Assembly (NCBI RefSeq): GCF_019457915.1
Contig: NZ_JAHZSS010000030.1
Span: 1 to 37,764 of the forward strand
From: Neiella holothuriorum
GTDB taxonomy: Bacteria > Pseudomonadota > Gammaproteobacteria > Enterobacterales > Neiellaceae
Length of the DNA: 37,764 nt
Reading direction: 5' to 3'
The notes below the pieces were generated by a model that made no database searches, was not told the DNA's origin, and saw only the letters and a program-made list of their open reading frames with translations. Positions 26,221-34,296 of the stretch are shown here, one piece after another. Every line of letters begins with the position of its first letter. The first letter of the stretch is position 1. Position numbers and translations under genes: made by a program.

Positions 26221-28338
26221 ATGAAATTATACAGCCGTCAGGCCCTAATCGTTTTACCAGCGCTTATCGTGCTTTCCGCTTGTGGCGGAGGTGGTTCTTC
26301 AGGCAGCACACCGACAACGCCTTCGAACAATGCCCCTGTGGCCGGTTCAAATGCATTCTCCATGGACGAAGACGGCTCGCTGACGTTGAGCCAATCACAA
26401 TTACTTGAGGGTGCATCCGACGCTGACGGTGATGATTTAACCGTGTCCGATTTAGCCTCTAGCGACACTGACATCAGTATAAGTGACAACGGTGACGGTA
26501 GTTTCACGATCACCCCTGCTGCGGACTATAACGCCAGCGGCATTGCATTGACCTTTAATTTATCGGACGGCAGCGATACTGTCAGAGGCTCAGCAACACT
26601 CGATATTGCCCCTGTAAATGACTTGCCAACCGCTTCTGATTTGGACTTTAGCATGTCAGAAGATGGCAGCCTAACGTTCACAGACAGCCAGTTGTTGGCC
26701 GTCGCAGATGACGTTGACGGTGATACGTTATCCATTACCGACGTGAGCTACTCCGGTAGCGATGGCATGCTGGTTGATAACAACGACGGCAGCTACACTT
26801 TCTCGCCTGATACTGGCTTTAGCGGCACAGTAACACTTGCATTTACCGTGAGCGACGGCACCGCAACAGCCACTGCCAATATCAATGTCACGGTTGTTGA
26901 AGCGACCGACCCAAGCGAATGTACGACCACAACCCTCACTGCTGCTTATGATGACGGCAGCAACGATGGCAATGGCCCAGAAAATGCGATTGATGGTGAC
27001 ACTTCAGACGGTTCGCGCTGGGCGTCGGAAGGCGATGGCAAGTGGCTTATTGTCGACCTTGGCGACGCTTACTTCATCGATGAAATCCGCACGGCTTGGT
27101 ACAACTCAACCACTCGTACTGCATATTTTGACCTGCAATATTCGCTGAACGGCTCTGATTGGACCGACTTAGCACTCGATCAAGAATCAACATTAGGCAA
27201 CGCCGGTTTTGATGCCACAGATGTTGATCCGAATGTTGATGGTCGTTACGTGCGTTTAGTGGGGCACGGTAATTCTGACGACAGCAACGGTTGGAACAGT
27301 CTGCGCGAAATTGAAGTTTCGAATTGTGGGTTGTCAGGCTCAAATGATGAGGAAATTGTTCTTCCTGAGCCCGATCCAGGTGACGGCTCCGAGCCGGGTG
27401 ATGTAGTTGATACGCCTGCTGGCACGCCATCGGCAGTATTGGATTACTCGCACCTAGACAATTCCGTTGCACCGTCTGATAACTTTGATTTGACGCGCTG
27501 GTATATCAGCGTACCAACCGATACTGACAACAATGGCAAGTCAGACAGCATCTATGAAAATGCACTCAGCTCTGGCTACGAAAATGACGACTTTTTCTTC
27601 ACTGCAGCTGACGGTGGTATGAAGTTCATTTGCCCAATTGATGGTTATAAAACATGGACCAACACGACTTACACGCGGGTTGAACTTCGCGGCATGTTGC
27701 GCGCCGGTGATACCAGCATTTCGACGCAGGGCGTCAACGAAAACAACTGGGTATTTAGCTCAGCGCCAACTGCAGCACAAAATGCCGCTGGCGGTGTTGA
27801 TGGCACCTTGAAAGCTACTTTGGCTGTTAACCATGTCACCAACATCCGCGAAGATGGCAATGACTACAATGTGGGTCGCATCGTCATTGGTCAAATTCAC
27901 GCCGATGAAGATGAGCCTATTCGCTTGTACTACCGCAAGCTGCCAGAAAACACCAAAGGCTCCATTTACTTCGCCCATGAGCCTACCGACGCCACTGGTT
28001 ACAGTGAGTTGTGGGTTGATTTGGTTGGTTCGCGCAGCAGCACTGCGGATGATCCTGAAGACGGCATCGCACTAGACGAAAAATTCAGCTACGAAATCAA
28101 CGTGGTTGGCAATGTTCTAAGCGTTAGCATTTTGCGTGATGGCAAAGATACAGTCACTAAGTCCATCAGCATGAACGGCAGCGGCTATGATATTGCAGAT
28201 GATTACATGTACTTCAAAGCCGGCATCTACATGGCTGATAAGCTGCAACAAGATGTTGATGATTATGCTGATTCAGATCCACGCCCAGATGAATACGCTG
28301 AAGCAACCTTCTACGCATTAGAAGCGACTCATAACTAA
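26221..28338 (+). CDS. PL7 family alginate lyase, multidomain lipoprotein
   Basis: A 705-residue surface or periplasmic lipoprotein. The signal peptide ends in lipobox LSAC (Cys 21) followed by GGGGSSGS. Two Ig/cadherin-like repeats (about 38-130 and 134-226), each with MDEDGSLT or MSEDGSLT at the start and ...DGDxL, lead to an F5/8-type discoidin (CBM32-like) domain (about 234-369, WASEGDGKWLIVDLGD ... YVRLVGHG). After an acidic Pro/Asp linker comes the PL7 catalytic domain (about 405-705): RVELR (486-490), QIH (558-560) and YFKAGIY (664-670), giving the expected Arg, Gln, His and Tyr active-site residues. It depolymerises alginate by beta-elimination. No other alginate-use genes adjoin it. 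Calcium-binding acidic loops suggest Ca2+-stabilised repeats. Confidence 0.9.
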   Translation: MKLYSRQALIVLPALIVLSACGGGGSSGSTPTTPSNNAPVAGSNAFSMDEDGSLTLSQSQLLEGASDADGDDLTVSDLASSDTDISISDNGDGSFTITPAADYNASGIALTFNLSDGSDTVRGSATLDIAPVNDLPTASDLDFSMSEDGSLTFTDSQLLAVADDVDGDTLSITDVSYSGSDGMLVDNNDGSYTFSPDTGFSGTVTLAFTVSDGTATATANINVTVVEATDPSECTTTTLTAAYDDGSNDGNGPENAIDGDTSDGSRWASEGDGKWLIVDLGDAYFIDEIRTAWYNSTTRTAYFDLQYSLNGSDWTDLALDQESTLGNAGFDATDVDPNVDGRYVRLVGHGNSDDSNGWNSLREIEVSNCGLSGSNDEEIVLPEPDPGDGSEPGDVVDTPAGTPSAVLDYSHLDNSVAPSDNFDLTRWYISVPTDTDNNGKSDSIYENALSSGYENDDFFFTAADGGMKFICPIDGYKTWTNTTYTRVELRGMLRAGDTSISTQGVNENNWVFSSAPTAAQNAAGGVDGTLKATLAVNHVTNIREDGNDYNVGRIVIGQIHADEDEPIRLYYRKLPENTKGSIYFAHEPTDATGYSELWVDLVGSRSSTADDPEDGIALDEKFSYEINVVGNVLSVSILRDGKDTVTKSISMNGSGYDIADDYMYFKAGIYMADKLQQDVDDYADSDPRPDEYAEATFYALEATHN

Positions 28339-28354
28339 TTCACGTTAACGTATT

Positions 28355-28383
28355 AAAAAGCCCGGCTATTGCCGGGCTTTTTT
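28355..28383 (+). terminator. Intrinsic terminator of the alginate lyase gene
   Basis: AAAAAGCCCGGC (28355-28366) pairs with GCCGGGCTTTTT (28371-28382), with loop TATT and a T-run. It begins 17 bases after the stop codon. Confidence 0.92.
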
Positions 28384-28442
28384 GTCGCTCGCGTTGGCTG
28401 AATTAAGGCTAAACTTGCCACATTCATCGAGCGAGTCCTCAT

Positions 28443-29216
28443 ATGCATACCTATCAATCGCTTCAGCACGACCTCATGGAACTCGGTATCAAAACAACCG
28501 ACACCTTAATGGTCCATTCCTCAATGAAAGCCATAGGTAACGTGGCAGGTGGCGCAGATACCGTACTTGATGCCCTATCAGACACAGTCAACCAAGGGCT
28601 GCTTCTGCTGCCCACACATACGTGGCAAACATGGAACTGCCCAGATCATATCTTTGATCCAGCCAGCGAGCCGTCTTGTGTTGGGATTCTTGGTGAGCTA
28701 TTTCGCCAACGCGATGGCGTTGTGCGGTCGTGGCACCCTACTCATTCAATTGCGGCGTTAGGGCAGCAAGCTAGTCGCTATATTTATGGCGAACAGTGGT
28801 GTCGCTCACCCGGCCCTAAAATTGGTTGCTGGGGCCGACTAGCGGCAGTAAAGGCGAAAATTCTATTTCTCGGAGCCAGTCTCAAAACTAACACCTTTTT
28901 ACATAGTGTTGAGGAGTGGTACGAAATTCCAAATAGATTGGCAGACAAACCAACGCTCTACCGAATTAGAACCCCGCAAGGACATTTGATCGATTGTCCG
29001 CAACACAAACACTTCAGTTCATGCGGGGATGTTTCCCAGCACTACGACAAAGTCTTACCGCAATTGTTAGAACGAGGAGTGGCGATACGCGGACAAGTTG
29101 GCGATGCAGAAAGCTATTTATGCGATGCCGCCGCGATGGCGGATATCGTCGGGCAGTGGTTGAAACAAGATGCCACACTGTTCGATGACAGCACGCCGCT
29201 TACCAACATGGCCTAA
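28443..29216 (+). CDS. AAC(3)-family (aminoglycoside 3-N-acetyltransferase-like) protein
   Basis: A 257-residue protein of the antibiotic-NAT fold. Family signatures are MVHSSMKAIG (23-32), LLLPTHTW, the catalytic-region motif WHPTHSIAALG (97-107), GRL and FLGASLKTNTFLHSVEE (142-158). These acetylate primary amines of aminoglycosides using acetyl-CoA in characterised members, but chromosomal marine homologues are often of unknown substrate (the YokD branch), so resistance is not proven. The upstream region is short (about 60 bases after the lyase terminator) and contains only a weak ribosome-binding site. Its stop codon overlaps that of the YdcF-like gene by 4 bases. Confidence 0.85.
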   Translation: MHTYQSLQHDLMELGIKTTDTLMVHSSMKAIGNVAGGADTVLDALSDTVNQGLLLLPTHTWQTWNCPDHIFDPASEPSCVGILGELFRQRDGVVRSWHPTHSIAALGQQASRYIYGEQWCRSPGPKIGCWGRLAAVKAKILFLGASLKTNTFLHSVEEWYEIPNRLADKPTLYRIRTPQGHLIDCPQHKHFSSCGDVSQHYDKVLPQLLERGVAIRGQVGDAESYLCDAAAMADIVGQWLKQDATLFDDSTPLTNMA

Positions 29217-30151
29217 CCGTCTGAATTGACGTTCGTTGCACTCTCGTCAGACGGTTCTAAAGTATCGTGCACAGGCTCAGTTGCCGGAGTGTTAGCGTCA
29301 TCTCCTTTGGGATCAGCAACCGGGCTAGGCATTAAGTCGAGCGGAGGTGGTGGTGTCGGCTTTTCATCATCAGCGCCAAAGATCCCTTGCAACGTGACCA
29401 GTGCATTGCCCATGGTGGCATACCAAGCTCGCTCTGAGTTGTACAAATTAGACGCTTTGGGGATCCATTCTCGCCAGCTGGATTGTTGGCCCGATGGTGC
29501 TCGAATCAAATGCTCAGACGGCGCGGCTATGACGCTAATACCGTGGCGAGCAAAGACTCGAACGGCTCGCTTCATATGAGATGCAGAGGTCACCAATACT
29601 GGCGGATTAGGGCCAAGTAATTTCTTCACTGCAATGGCTTCAGTGTCGGTGTCCCGTGCCACAGGGCTCAGTACAATGGCGGTTTCGGGCACGCCCAACG
29701 CCATTAAAAGATTTGCGCCCATCTCGGCATTACTGAGCTGGCCAAAGCGAGTTTTACCGCCCGACAAGATCAGTTTGGAGTCTGGATGCTGACGCCAGAT
29801 CCGCATGGCTTCGATTAATCGGATGGACGAGCAAGGGTGTAGTTGAGACGAAACCGGCAGCTGGGGATCTTCGATGCCAAAGCAGCCAAGTACGATAATT
29901 TGTTCAACCGGCCATTCCTGCTGTTGTGTATAGGCTGGATATAGCCCTTCATAACGCAGCAGCCAAGATGAAGCGACAGGGTAAAGACTTAAGGTCCCAG
30001 TGAGGAGCCAACCGATAGTCAGCGGCCAGCGAACCCAGCGCGATGTATCAGAAAACCAAGCCGCGACCAGCGCACAGGTAAACAGCAGCATGCCAATAGG
30101 CATTGGTGCTACTAAGGTTCCGACCAGTTTTTTGATTACAAAAAAGTCCAT
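29213..30151 (-). CDS. ElyC/SanA/YdcF family (DUF218) membrane protein
   Basis: Two N-terminal membrane segments (about residues 8-32 and 40-62) precede a DUF218 domain: IIVLGCFGIEDP, SSIRLIEAMRIW, KLILSGGKTRFG, ARDTDTEAIAVKKLLG and VLVTSASHMKRAVRVFARHG. This order matches ElyC, which in E. coli affects envelope and lipid-carrier metabolism. A disordered Pro/Asp-rich tail (last about 50 residues) is unusual. I start at the ATG at 30151, 5 bases after AGGA; an ATG at 30157 overlaps that site. It converges with the AAC(3)-like gene. Confidence 0.85.
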   Translation of the reverse strand: MDFFVIKKLVGTLVAPMPIGMLLFTCALVAAWFSDTSRWVRWPLTIGWLLTGTLSLYPVASSWLLRYEGLYPAYTQQQEWPVEQIIVLGCFGIEDPQLPVSSQLHPCSSIRLIEAMRIWRQHPDSKLILSGGKTRFGQLSNAEMGANLLMALGVPETAIVLSPVARDTDTEAIAVKKLLGPNPPVLVTSASHMKRAVRVFARHGISVIAAPSEHLIRAPSGQQSSWREWIPKASNLYNSERAWYATMGNALVTLQGIFGADDEKPTPPPPLDLMPSPVADPKGDDANTPATEPVHDTLEPSDESATNVNSDG

Positions 30152-30347
30152 GCCCATCCTATGGCTCAGTGCGGTATGACTTCAAGATTACAACTCATTG
30201 TCTTGTATTGGAATAACCCACGCAAGCTTGACGAAGAAGCGGATGGCAATAGTTTGCGGCAGCTGACAGAAATTGAGCCTCAAAACACAGGAGTACAAAA
30301 AACGTACTAATCTAATGGTGTGAGTCACAATCAAGGAGGATTAACTC

Positions 30348-31196
30348 ATGCTAAAAAGCCCTACCCTTACCCTAATAGGCTGCGCTTTGCTGCCAACCCC
30401 TGCTCTTCTTGCAGGTCAACATCCAGCCCCACCATTAATGCTCGCCAGTGAATACGAAGAATCGATTCAGCTCGGCAACTACCTGTTAAGTGAAAAATAT
30501 GATGGCGTCAGAACATTTTGGGATGGTCAGCACTTGCTGACTCGGTCCGGCAATATTATTCACGCGCCCAAGTGGTTTACCGCGGGTTTACCCCAAATTG
30601 CTTTGGATGGTGAGTTATGGATTGGTTACGGCCAATTCAGTCAGGTCATGGCGTTACTCAATCGCCAACACTCAGCTGATGAACAATGGCAGCAGGTCAC
30701 CTTTAAAGTCTTTGATTTACCAACGATACGGGCGCCATTTGAAATGCGAGATAAACAGCTCGCCAAGCTTGTGGCTGAGGTTGATTTGAGTTATTTGCAA
30801 AAAGTTGAACAGCATCTAGTTCGCTCAGAACAAGACATTCGAGATGAATTAAACCGAGTGCTCAAGCGAGGCGGAGAAGGATTGATGCTGCGCCACAGAA
30901 ATGGCTTGTACGAACCCAAACGAAGTCTGCAGATGCTCAAGTTAAAACCATGGCAAGATGCAGAAGCCTTAGTTATTGGCCATCAACCCGGGCAAGGAAA
31001 ATATCAAGGGCAGTTGGGCGCCTTAGTGGTGCGCGGCAACGACGGTCAAATATTTAAAGTGGGGACAGGCTTTAGTGATGACGAGCGGCGCCAGCCGCCA
31101 TCCATCGGCAGCGTCATCACCTATCGCTTTAGCGGTTTTACGTCACACGGAAAACCGCGGTTTGCGAGCTACTTACGGCGCCGATTACCCGAGTAA
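30348..31196 (+). CDS. Exported minimal ATP-dependent DNA ligase (LigE type)
   Basis: A 282-residue ATP-dependent DNA ligase with a cleavable signal peptide (cleavage likely after ALLA, residue 22), so it acts in the periplasm. Nucleotidyltransferase motifs: I, EKYDGVR with the nucleophile Lys 50; III, DGEL (87-90); IV, GGEGLMLR (175-182); V, LKLKPW (197-202). A short OB-fold follows (GQLGALVVRG ... KVGTGFSDDERR). There are no extra DNA-binding domains, which is the LigE/H. influenzae-like layout. AGGAGG is 8 bases before ATG. Periplasmic ligases of this type are linked by others to DNA uptake or extracellular DNA; no competence gene adjoins it. Confidence 0.9.
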   Translation: MLKSPTLTLIGCALLPTPALLAGQHPAPPLMLASEYEESIQLGNYLLSEKYDGVRTFWDGQHLLTRSGNIIHAPKWFTAGLPQIALDGELWIGYGQFSQVMALLNRQHSADEQWQQVTFKVFDLPTIRAPFEMRDKQLAKLVAEVDLSYLQKVEQHLVRSEQDIRDELNRVLKRGGEGLMLRHRNGLYEPKRSLQMLKLKPWQDAEALVIGHQPGQGKYQGQLGALVVRGNDGQIFKVGTGFSDDERRQPPSIGSVITYRFSGFTSHGKPRFASYLRRRLPE

Positions 31197-31202
31197 TAGG
31201 GC

Positions 31203-32360
31203 TTACATTAATCGATTCAAGGCGGCAATCTTGCCGCCATATTTGCTGTTTTGCTCTCGTGTTGTACTCAGCTCTTGCGCTTTCATTAACGCTTCCATCG
31301 CTTCGTCATACTCACCTAGTTGAAGCAATGCACGGGCCTTACCAAAATAGAAATTATGAATATAGTCAGCCCGACGAATCGCCCTGTTATATTGCTTTAA
31401 CGACTCTTTATAAGAACCATCCTTAAACGACTCTTCGGCAGAACGAGCAATTACAAACGGGCTTTCTAATTGGATTTGCTCCAGTCTCAAATCTAGCAAT
31501 AATGCATCGTAGTGACGTTCTTCAGAGCGGTAGAAGTAGACCAAATTATTCAACAAGACTGGATCCATAGAATCGAGCTGCATGCCAATGTTATAAGCTT
31601 GCTCGGCCAGCTCTACATTCCCCATACGACGAAGGACAATGCCAATGAGTGAATAACTCTTGGATGCCTGCGGCTTATTATTCAGAGCATGAAACGCGAA
31701 GCTGTAAGCGAGCGGTAAGTCGCCTTGCGCTAACGCTTCTGCGGCACGGTTATGATAAAACGAGCCAACAATGTCCTCCTTACTCAGCTCGTACCGCTTG
31801 GCATACTTGAACCGATCGTTTTCACTAAAATCGATAATAAAGCCTGTGGGGCCAAACACTTTTTCGCGGTCATAGGGCAGCCGAACATAAACATTAATGT
31901 GATCACCAATGGTTTCAAATGTCTCCTGCATCTGCCAAAACAAGGGGACATCAGGCTCTAGAAAGTAAGCTTTGAGATTCAAATAATCAGCAAAGGCATG
32001 AGTCAAAATCGAATATGACAAACAGTTACCAGCACGCTCTTCAAATGTTTGCGTCACCGTAAATGTGGTCTGGTTATCATACTCAACGTAAAACCCTTCA
32101 GGAGAGCTCATCCAGTGGCGAAATTCGTCTAATACCCGATCTTGATCGATAGCGTAACGACTAAACTGGTCATCAAGGAGTTTCTTGGCGCTATCGGGCA
32201 AGGTGAATATCTGCCGCAGCGAAGGAATCTCAGCACCAAGATGATGCTCAGGTTGCGGCAAATTGAGTTGTGAAAGAGAAACCACTGGCGCTTGGTTACT
32301 TGTCGAGCTGCAAGCGACTAAGCTTAGCCATACCAACAAAATAATAGTGAGTTCACGCAT
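31203..32360 (-). CDS. Lipoprotein with transglutaminase-like domain and TPR repeats
   Basis: 385 residues with signal peptide and lipobox LVAC (Cys 17). The central domain contains the triad of the transglutaminase-like fold: Cys 113 (RAGNCLSYSIL), His 154 (GDHINVYV) and Asp 177 (FIIDFSEND). TPR-like repeats follow (about 205-380), including KSYSLIGIVLRRMGNVELAEQAYNIG and GEYDEAMEALMKAQ. It could be a cysteine peptidase-like or catalytically modified envelope protein; the function is unknown. It converges with the ligase gene (7-base gap), and is divergent from ycdX. Confidence 0.82.
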   Translation of the reverse strand: MRELTIILLVWLSLVACSSTSNQAPVVSLSQLNLPQPEHHLGAEIPSLRQIFTLPDSAKKLLDDQFSRYAIDQDRVLDEFRHWMSSPEGFYVEYDNQTTFTVTQTFEERAGNCLSYSILTHAFADYLNLKAYFLEPDVPLFWQMQETFETIGDHINVYVRLPYDREKVFGPTGFIIDFSENDRFKYAKRYELSKEDIVGSFYHNRAAEALAQGDLPLAYSFAFHALNNKPQASKSYSLIGIVLRRMGNVELAEQAYNIGMQLDSMDPVLLNNLVYFYRSEERHYDALLLDLRLEQIQLESPFVIARSAEESFKDGSYKESLKQYNRAIRRADYIHNFYFGKARALLQLGEYDEAMEALMKAQELSTTREQNSKYGGKIAALNRLM

Positions 32361-32486
32361 GGGGGCTATACCTTTACCATGGACTCCTAATAGTATAGAA
32401 AAGCAACAATCAACAAGGCTTACGCCGGTTCACAAATTTGCTACAAACACTACAATTCTAAGCCATGCTAGTCGCAAGAGGTTGTC

Positions 32487-33218
32487 ATGAAAATTTCGGT
32501 TGATACGCACGCCCACACCATTGCCAGCACCCATGCTTTCAGCACGATTCATGACTATCTTCAAGTTGCTAAAGAACGACAGCTCGAAGCTTTTACCATC
32601 ACCGATCATGGTGTTGCCATGCCCGATAGCCCACACATCTATCACTTTGTGAATATGAAAATTTTCCCACGAGTGATGGAGGGCATTGTGGTCTTCCGAG
32701 GCATGGAAGCAAATATTCTCGATGCCGCCGGCAATTTGGATGTGCCCGATTCGCTGCTAGACAAACTTGATCTGGTGATCGCCAGTTTCCACGAGCCGGT
32801 AATTTCCCCAACTAACAAAGACGATCACACCCAAGCGTTGATTGGTGCCATTCAATCAGGAAAGTGCCAAGTTATTGGTCACCCAGGCAATCCAAGTTAC
32901 CCGTTCGATTATCAAGCGGTGATCCGAGAAGCGGTAAAACACAATGTAGCCATTGAAGTGAACAACAGTTCGTTCTTAGAGTCTCGTCACGGCAGTGAAC
33001 CCAACTGCCTCGGCATTTTGAAAGTCGTAAAAGAGCTAGGTTGTATGGTGAGCGTTGGCAGCGACTCACACATTAGCTATCAACTCGGCGACTTCACCAA
33101 AAGTATTGAAGCCATCAACAAAGTTGGCATTGATAGCAGCCGCATCGTCAATCTCAATTTAAACAGCTTCAAACACTTTTTAACGTTCCACAACAAATCC
33201 GTGGTCGCAGCGCTTTAA
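32487..33218 (+). CDS. ycdX: PHP-domain phosphatase YcdX
   Basis: A 243-residue trinuclear metal hydrolase of the PHP family, YcdX type. Metal-binding residues are visible in DTHAHT (His 8, His 10), ITDHG, FRGMEANI, ASFHEP, GHPGNP, VNNSSF and SVGSDSH. GAGG precedes ATG by 5 bases. E. coli YcdX has phosphatase activity and a role in swarming; the natural substrate is not firmly known. It is single-gene and divergent from the TPR lipoprotein. Confidence 0.94.
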   Translation: MKISVDTHAHTIASTHAFSTIHDYLQVAKERQLEAFTITDHGVAMPDSPHIYHFVNMKIFPRVMEGIVVFRGMEANILDAAGNLDVPDSLLDKLDLVIASFHEPVISPTNKDDHTQALIGAIQSGKCQVIGHPGNPSYPFDYQAVIREAVKHNVAIEVNNSSFLESRHGSEPNCLGILKVVKELGCMVSVGSDSHISYQLGDFTKSIEAINKVGIDSSRIVNLNLNSFKHFLTFHNKSVVAAL

Positions 33219-33242
33219 CCGGTCAACTGTATGTGCTTCCCC

Positions 33243-34118
33243 TTAACGTCGCGCCTGTTGTTGGCGCCAATGTTGAGGTGATAGCCCCACGTGTTTTTTG
33301 AAACAATGCGAAAAACTCAAGCCATCCTCATAGCCAAGCGATTGCGCAATTTGCTTGACCGACAATTGGGAGTGAAACAGCAAGTCTTTCCCGCGTTTAA
33401 CTCGTAATTGAGTAATGTGCTGCATCGGACTTAAACCGATGTATTGACGTGATAAACGGTAAAGTTGAGGCTCAGACAAATACATGCGTTTGGCCAAATC
33501 GGCCACACTCCAAGGCAAATGCAGCTGACGTTCGACGTCATCAAATAAACGCATTAACTTCACTTGTTGCTGAGGCAGTTCGCTCTGACGCTCTAACACG
33601 CGATCAAGAAAACTGAGCACCAATTGAGAGATGAGCGCTTGCTGTTGCGATGGGGCACTTTGCTGTTCAGCAGCAAATGTGGCGAGCGTCCGATCAAGCT
33701 GCCCGCCTAGCCCCGGTACCGTGACTAGTTGTTGCTGCCGTTGATGAAGAAATTGCCAGCGCTCATTGTCCGCCAACAAAAACCAGCAGGTGCGCCAGCA
33801 AGCTTGCTGTTCGAGCTCAAATAAGAACGGTTGACTCGCCGGTAACACCATCATGCTATCGGGTTCAATGATGCTGCGCCCGTGCTTCGTATGTAACACG
33901 CCACCACCCGATAAGGTCAGCAACACCGTGTGGTTATCGGGTGTTGCACGCCCGACTCGGTAGCTCGTTTTTAAAATCGAACGACCCGCTAAATTCACTC
34001 CCGCTTGCTGCAAAGTACGGTCGCCCTGGGTTGCGACAAAAACCTCCTCGCAGTCCGGGTGCAAATGCAAAATATCACGCCATTCTGTTGTGGGTTGTAG
34101 CAAACCATTAGTCGGCAC
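33243..34118 (-). CDS. AraC family transcriptional regulator
   Basis: An N-terminal cupin-like sensing domain (GGGVLHTKHGRSIIEPDSMMVLPASQP) is followed by two HTH motifs (about residues 195-291) with SVADLAKRMYLSEPQLYRLSRQYIGLSPMQHI and SVKQIAQSLGYEDGLSFSHCFKKHVGLSPQHW. The start is GTG at 34118, 6 bases after AGGAGG; a TTG at 34133 overlaps this site. It is divergent from the MATE transporter gene with about 180 bases between, so the transporter is a natural candidate target. The inducer is unknown. Confidence 0.9.
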   Translation of the reverse strand: MPTNGLLQPTTEWRDILHLHPDCEEVFVATQGDRTLQQAGVNLAGRSILKTSYRVGRATPDNHTVLLTLSGGGVLHTKHGRSIIEPDSMMVLPASQPFLFELEQQACWRTCWFLLADNERWQFLHQRQQQLVTVPGLGGQLDRTLATFAAEQQSAPSQQQALISQLVLSFLDRVLERQSELPQQQVKLMRLFDDVERQLHLPWSVADLAKRMYLSEPQLYRLSRQYIGLSPMQHITQLRVKRGKDLLFHSQLSVKQIAQSLGYEDGLSFSHCFKKHVGLSPQHWRQQQARR

Positions 34119-34296
34119 CAAGATCCTCCTCAAATGATAGTTTTGAACATAACATTGATAACTATAAACCTATCCAAGAAAACCTCACAAACTATACTGC
34201 TCGCCAATATGAAGACGTTCAATAATTGAGCGCCTATCTTCATTCATAACCTTTGTACGCTATTTCACACAAGCTATTCGCTGTGAAGGACAAATC

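Noticed and set aside
27074-27472. A 132-residue antisense frame in the alginate lyase gene
   Set aside because: A His/Arg-rich translation that is the shadow of Asp/Ser/Gly-rich repeats on the coding strand.
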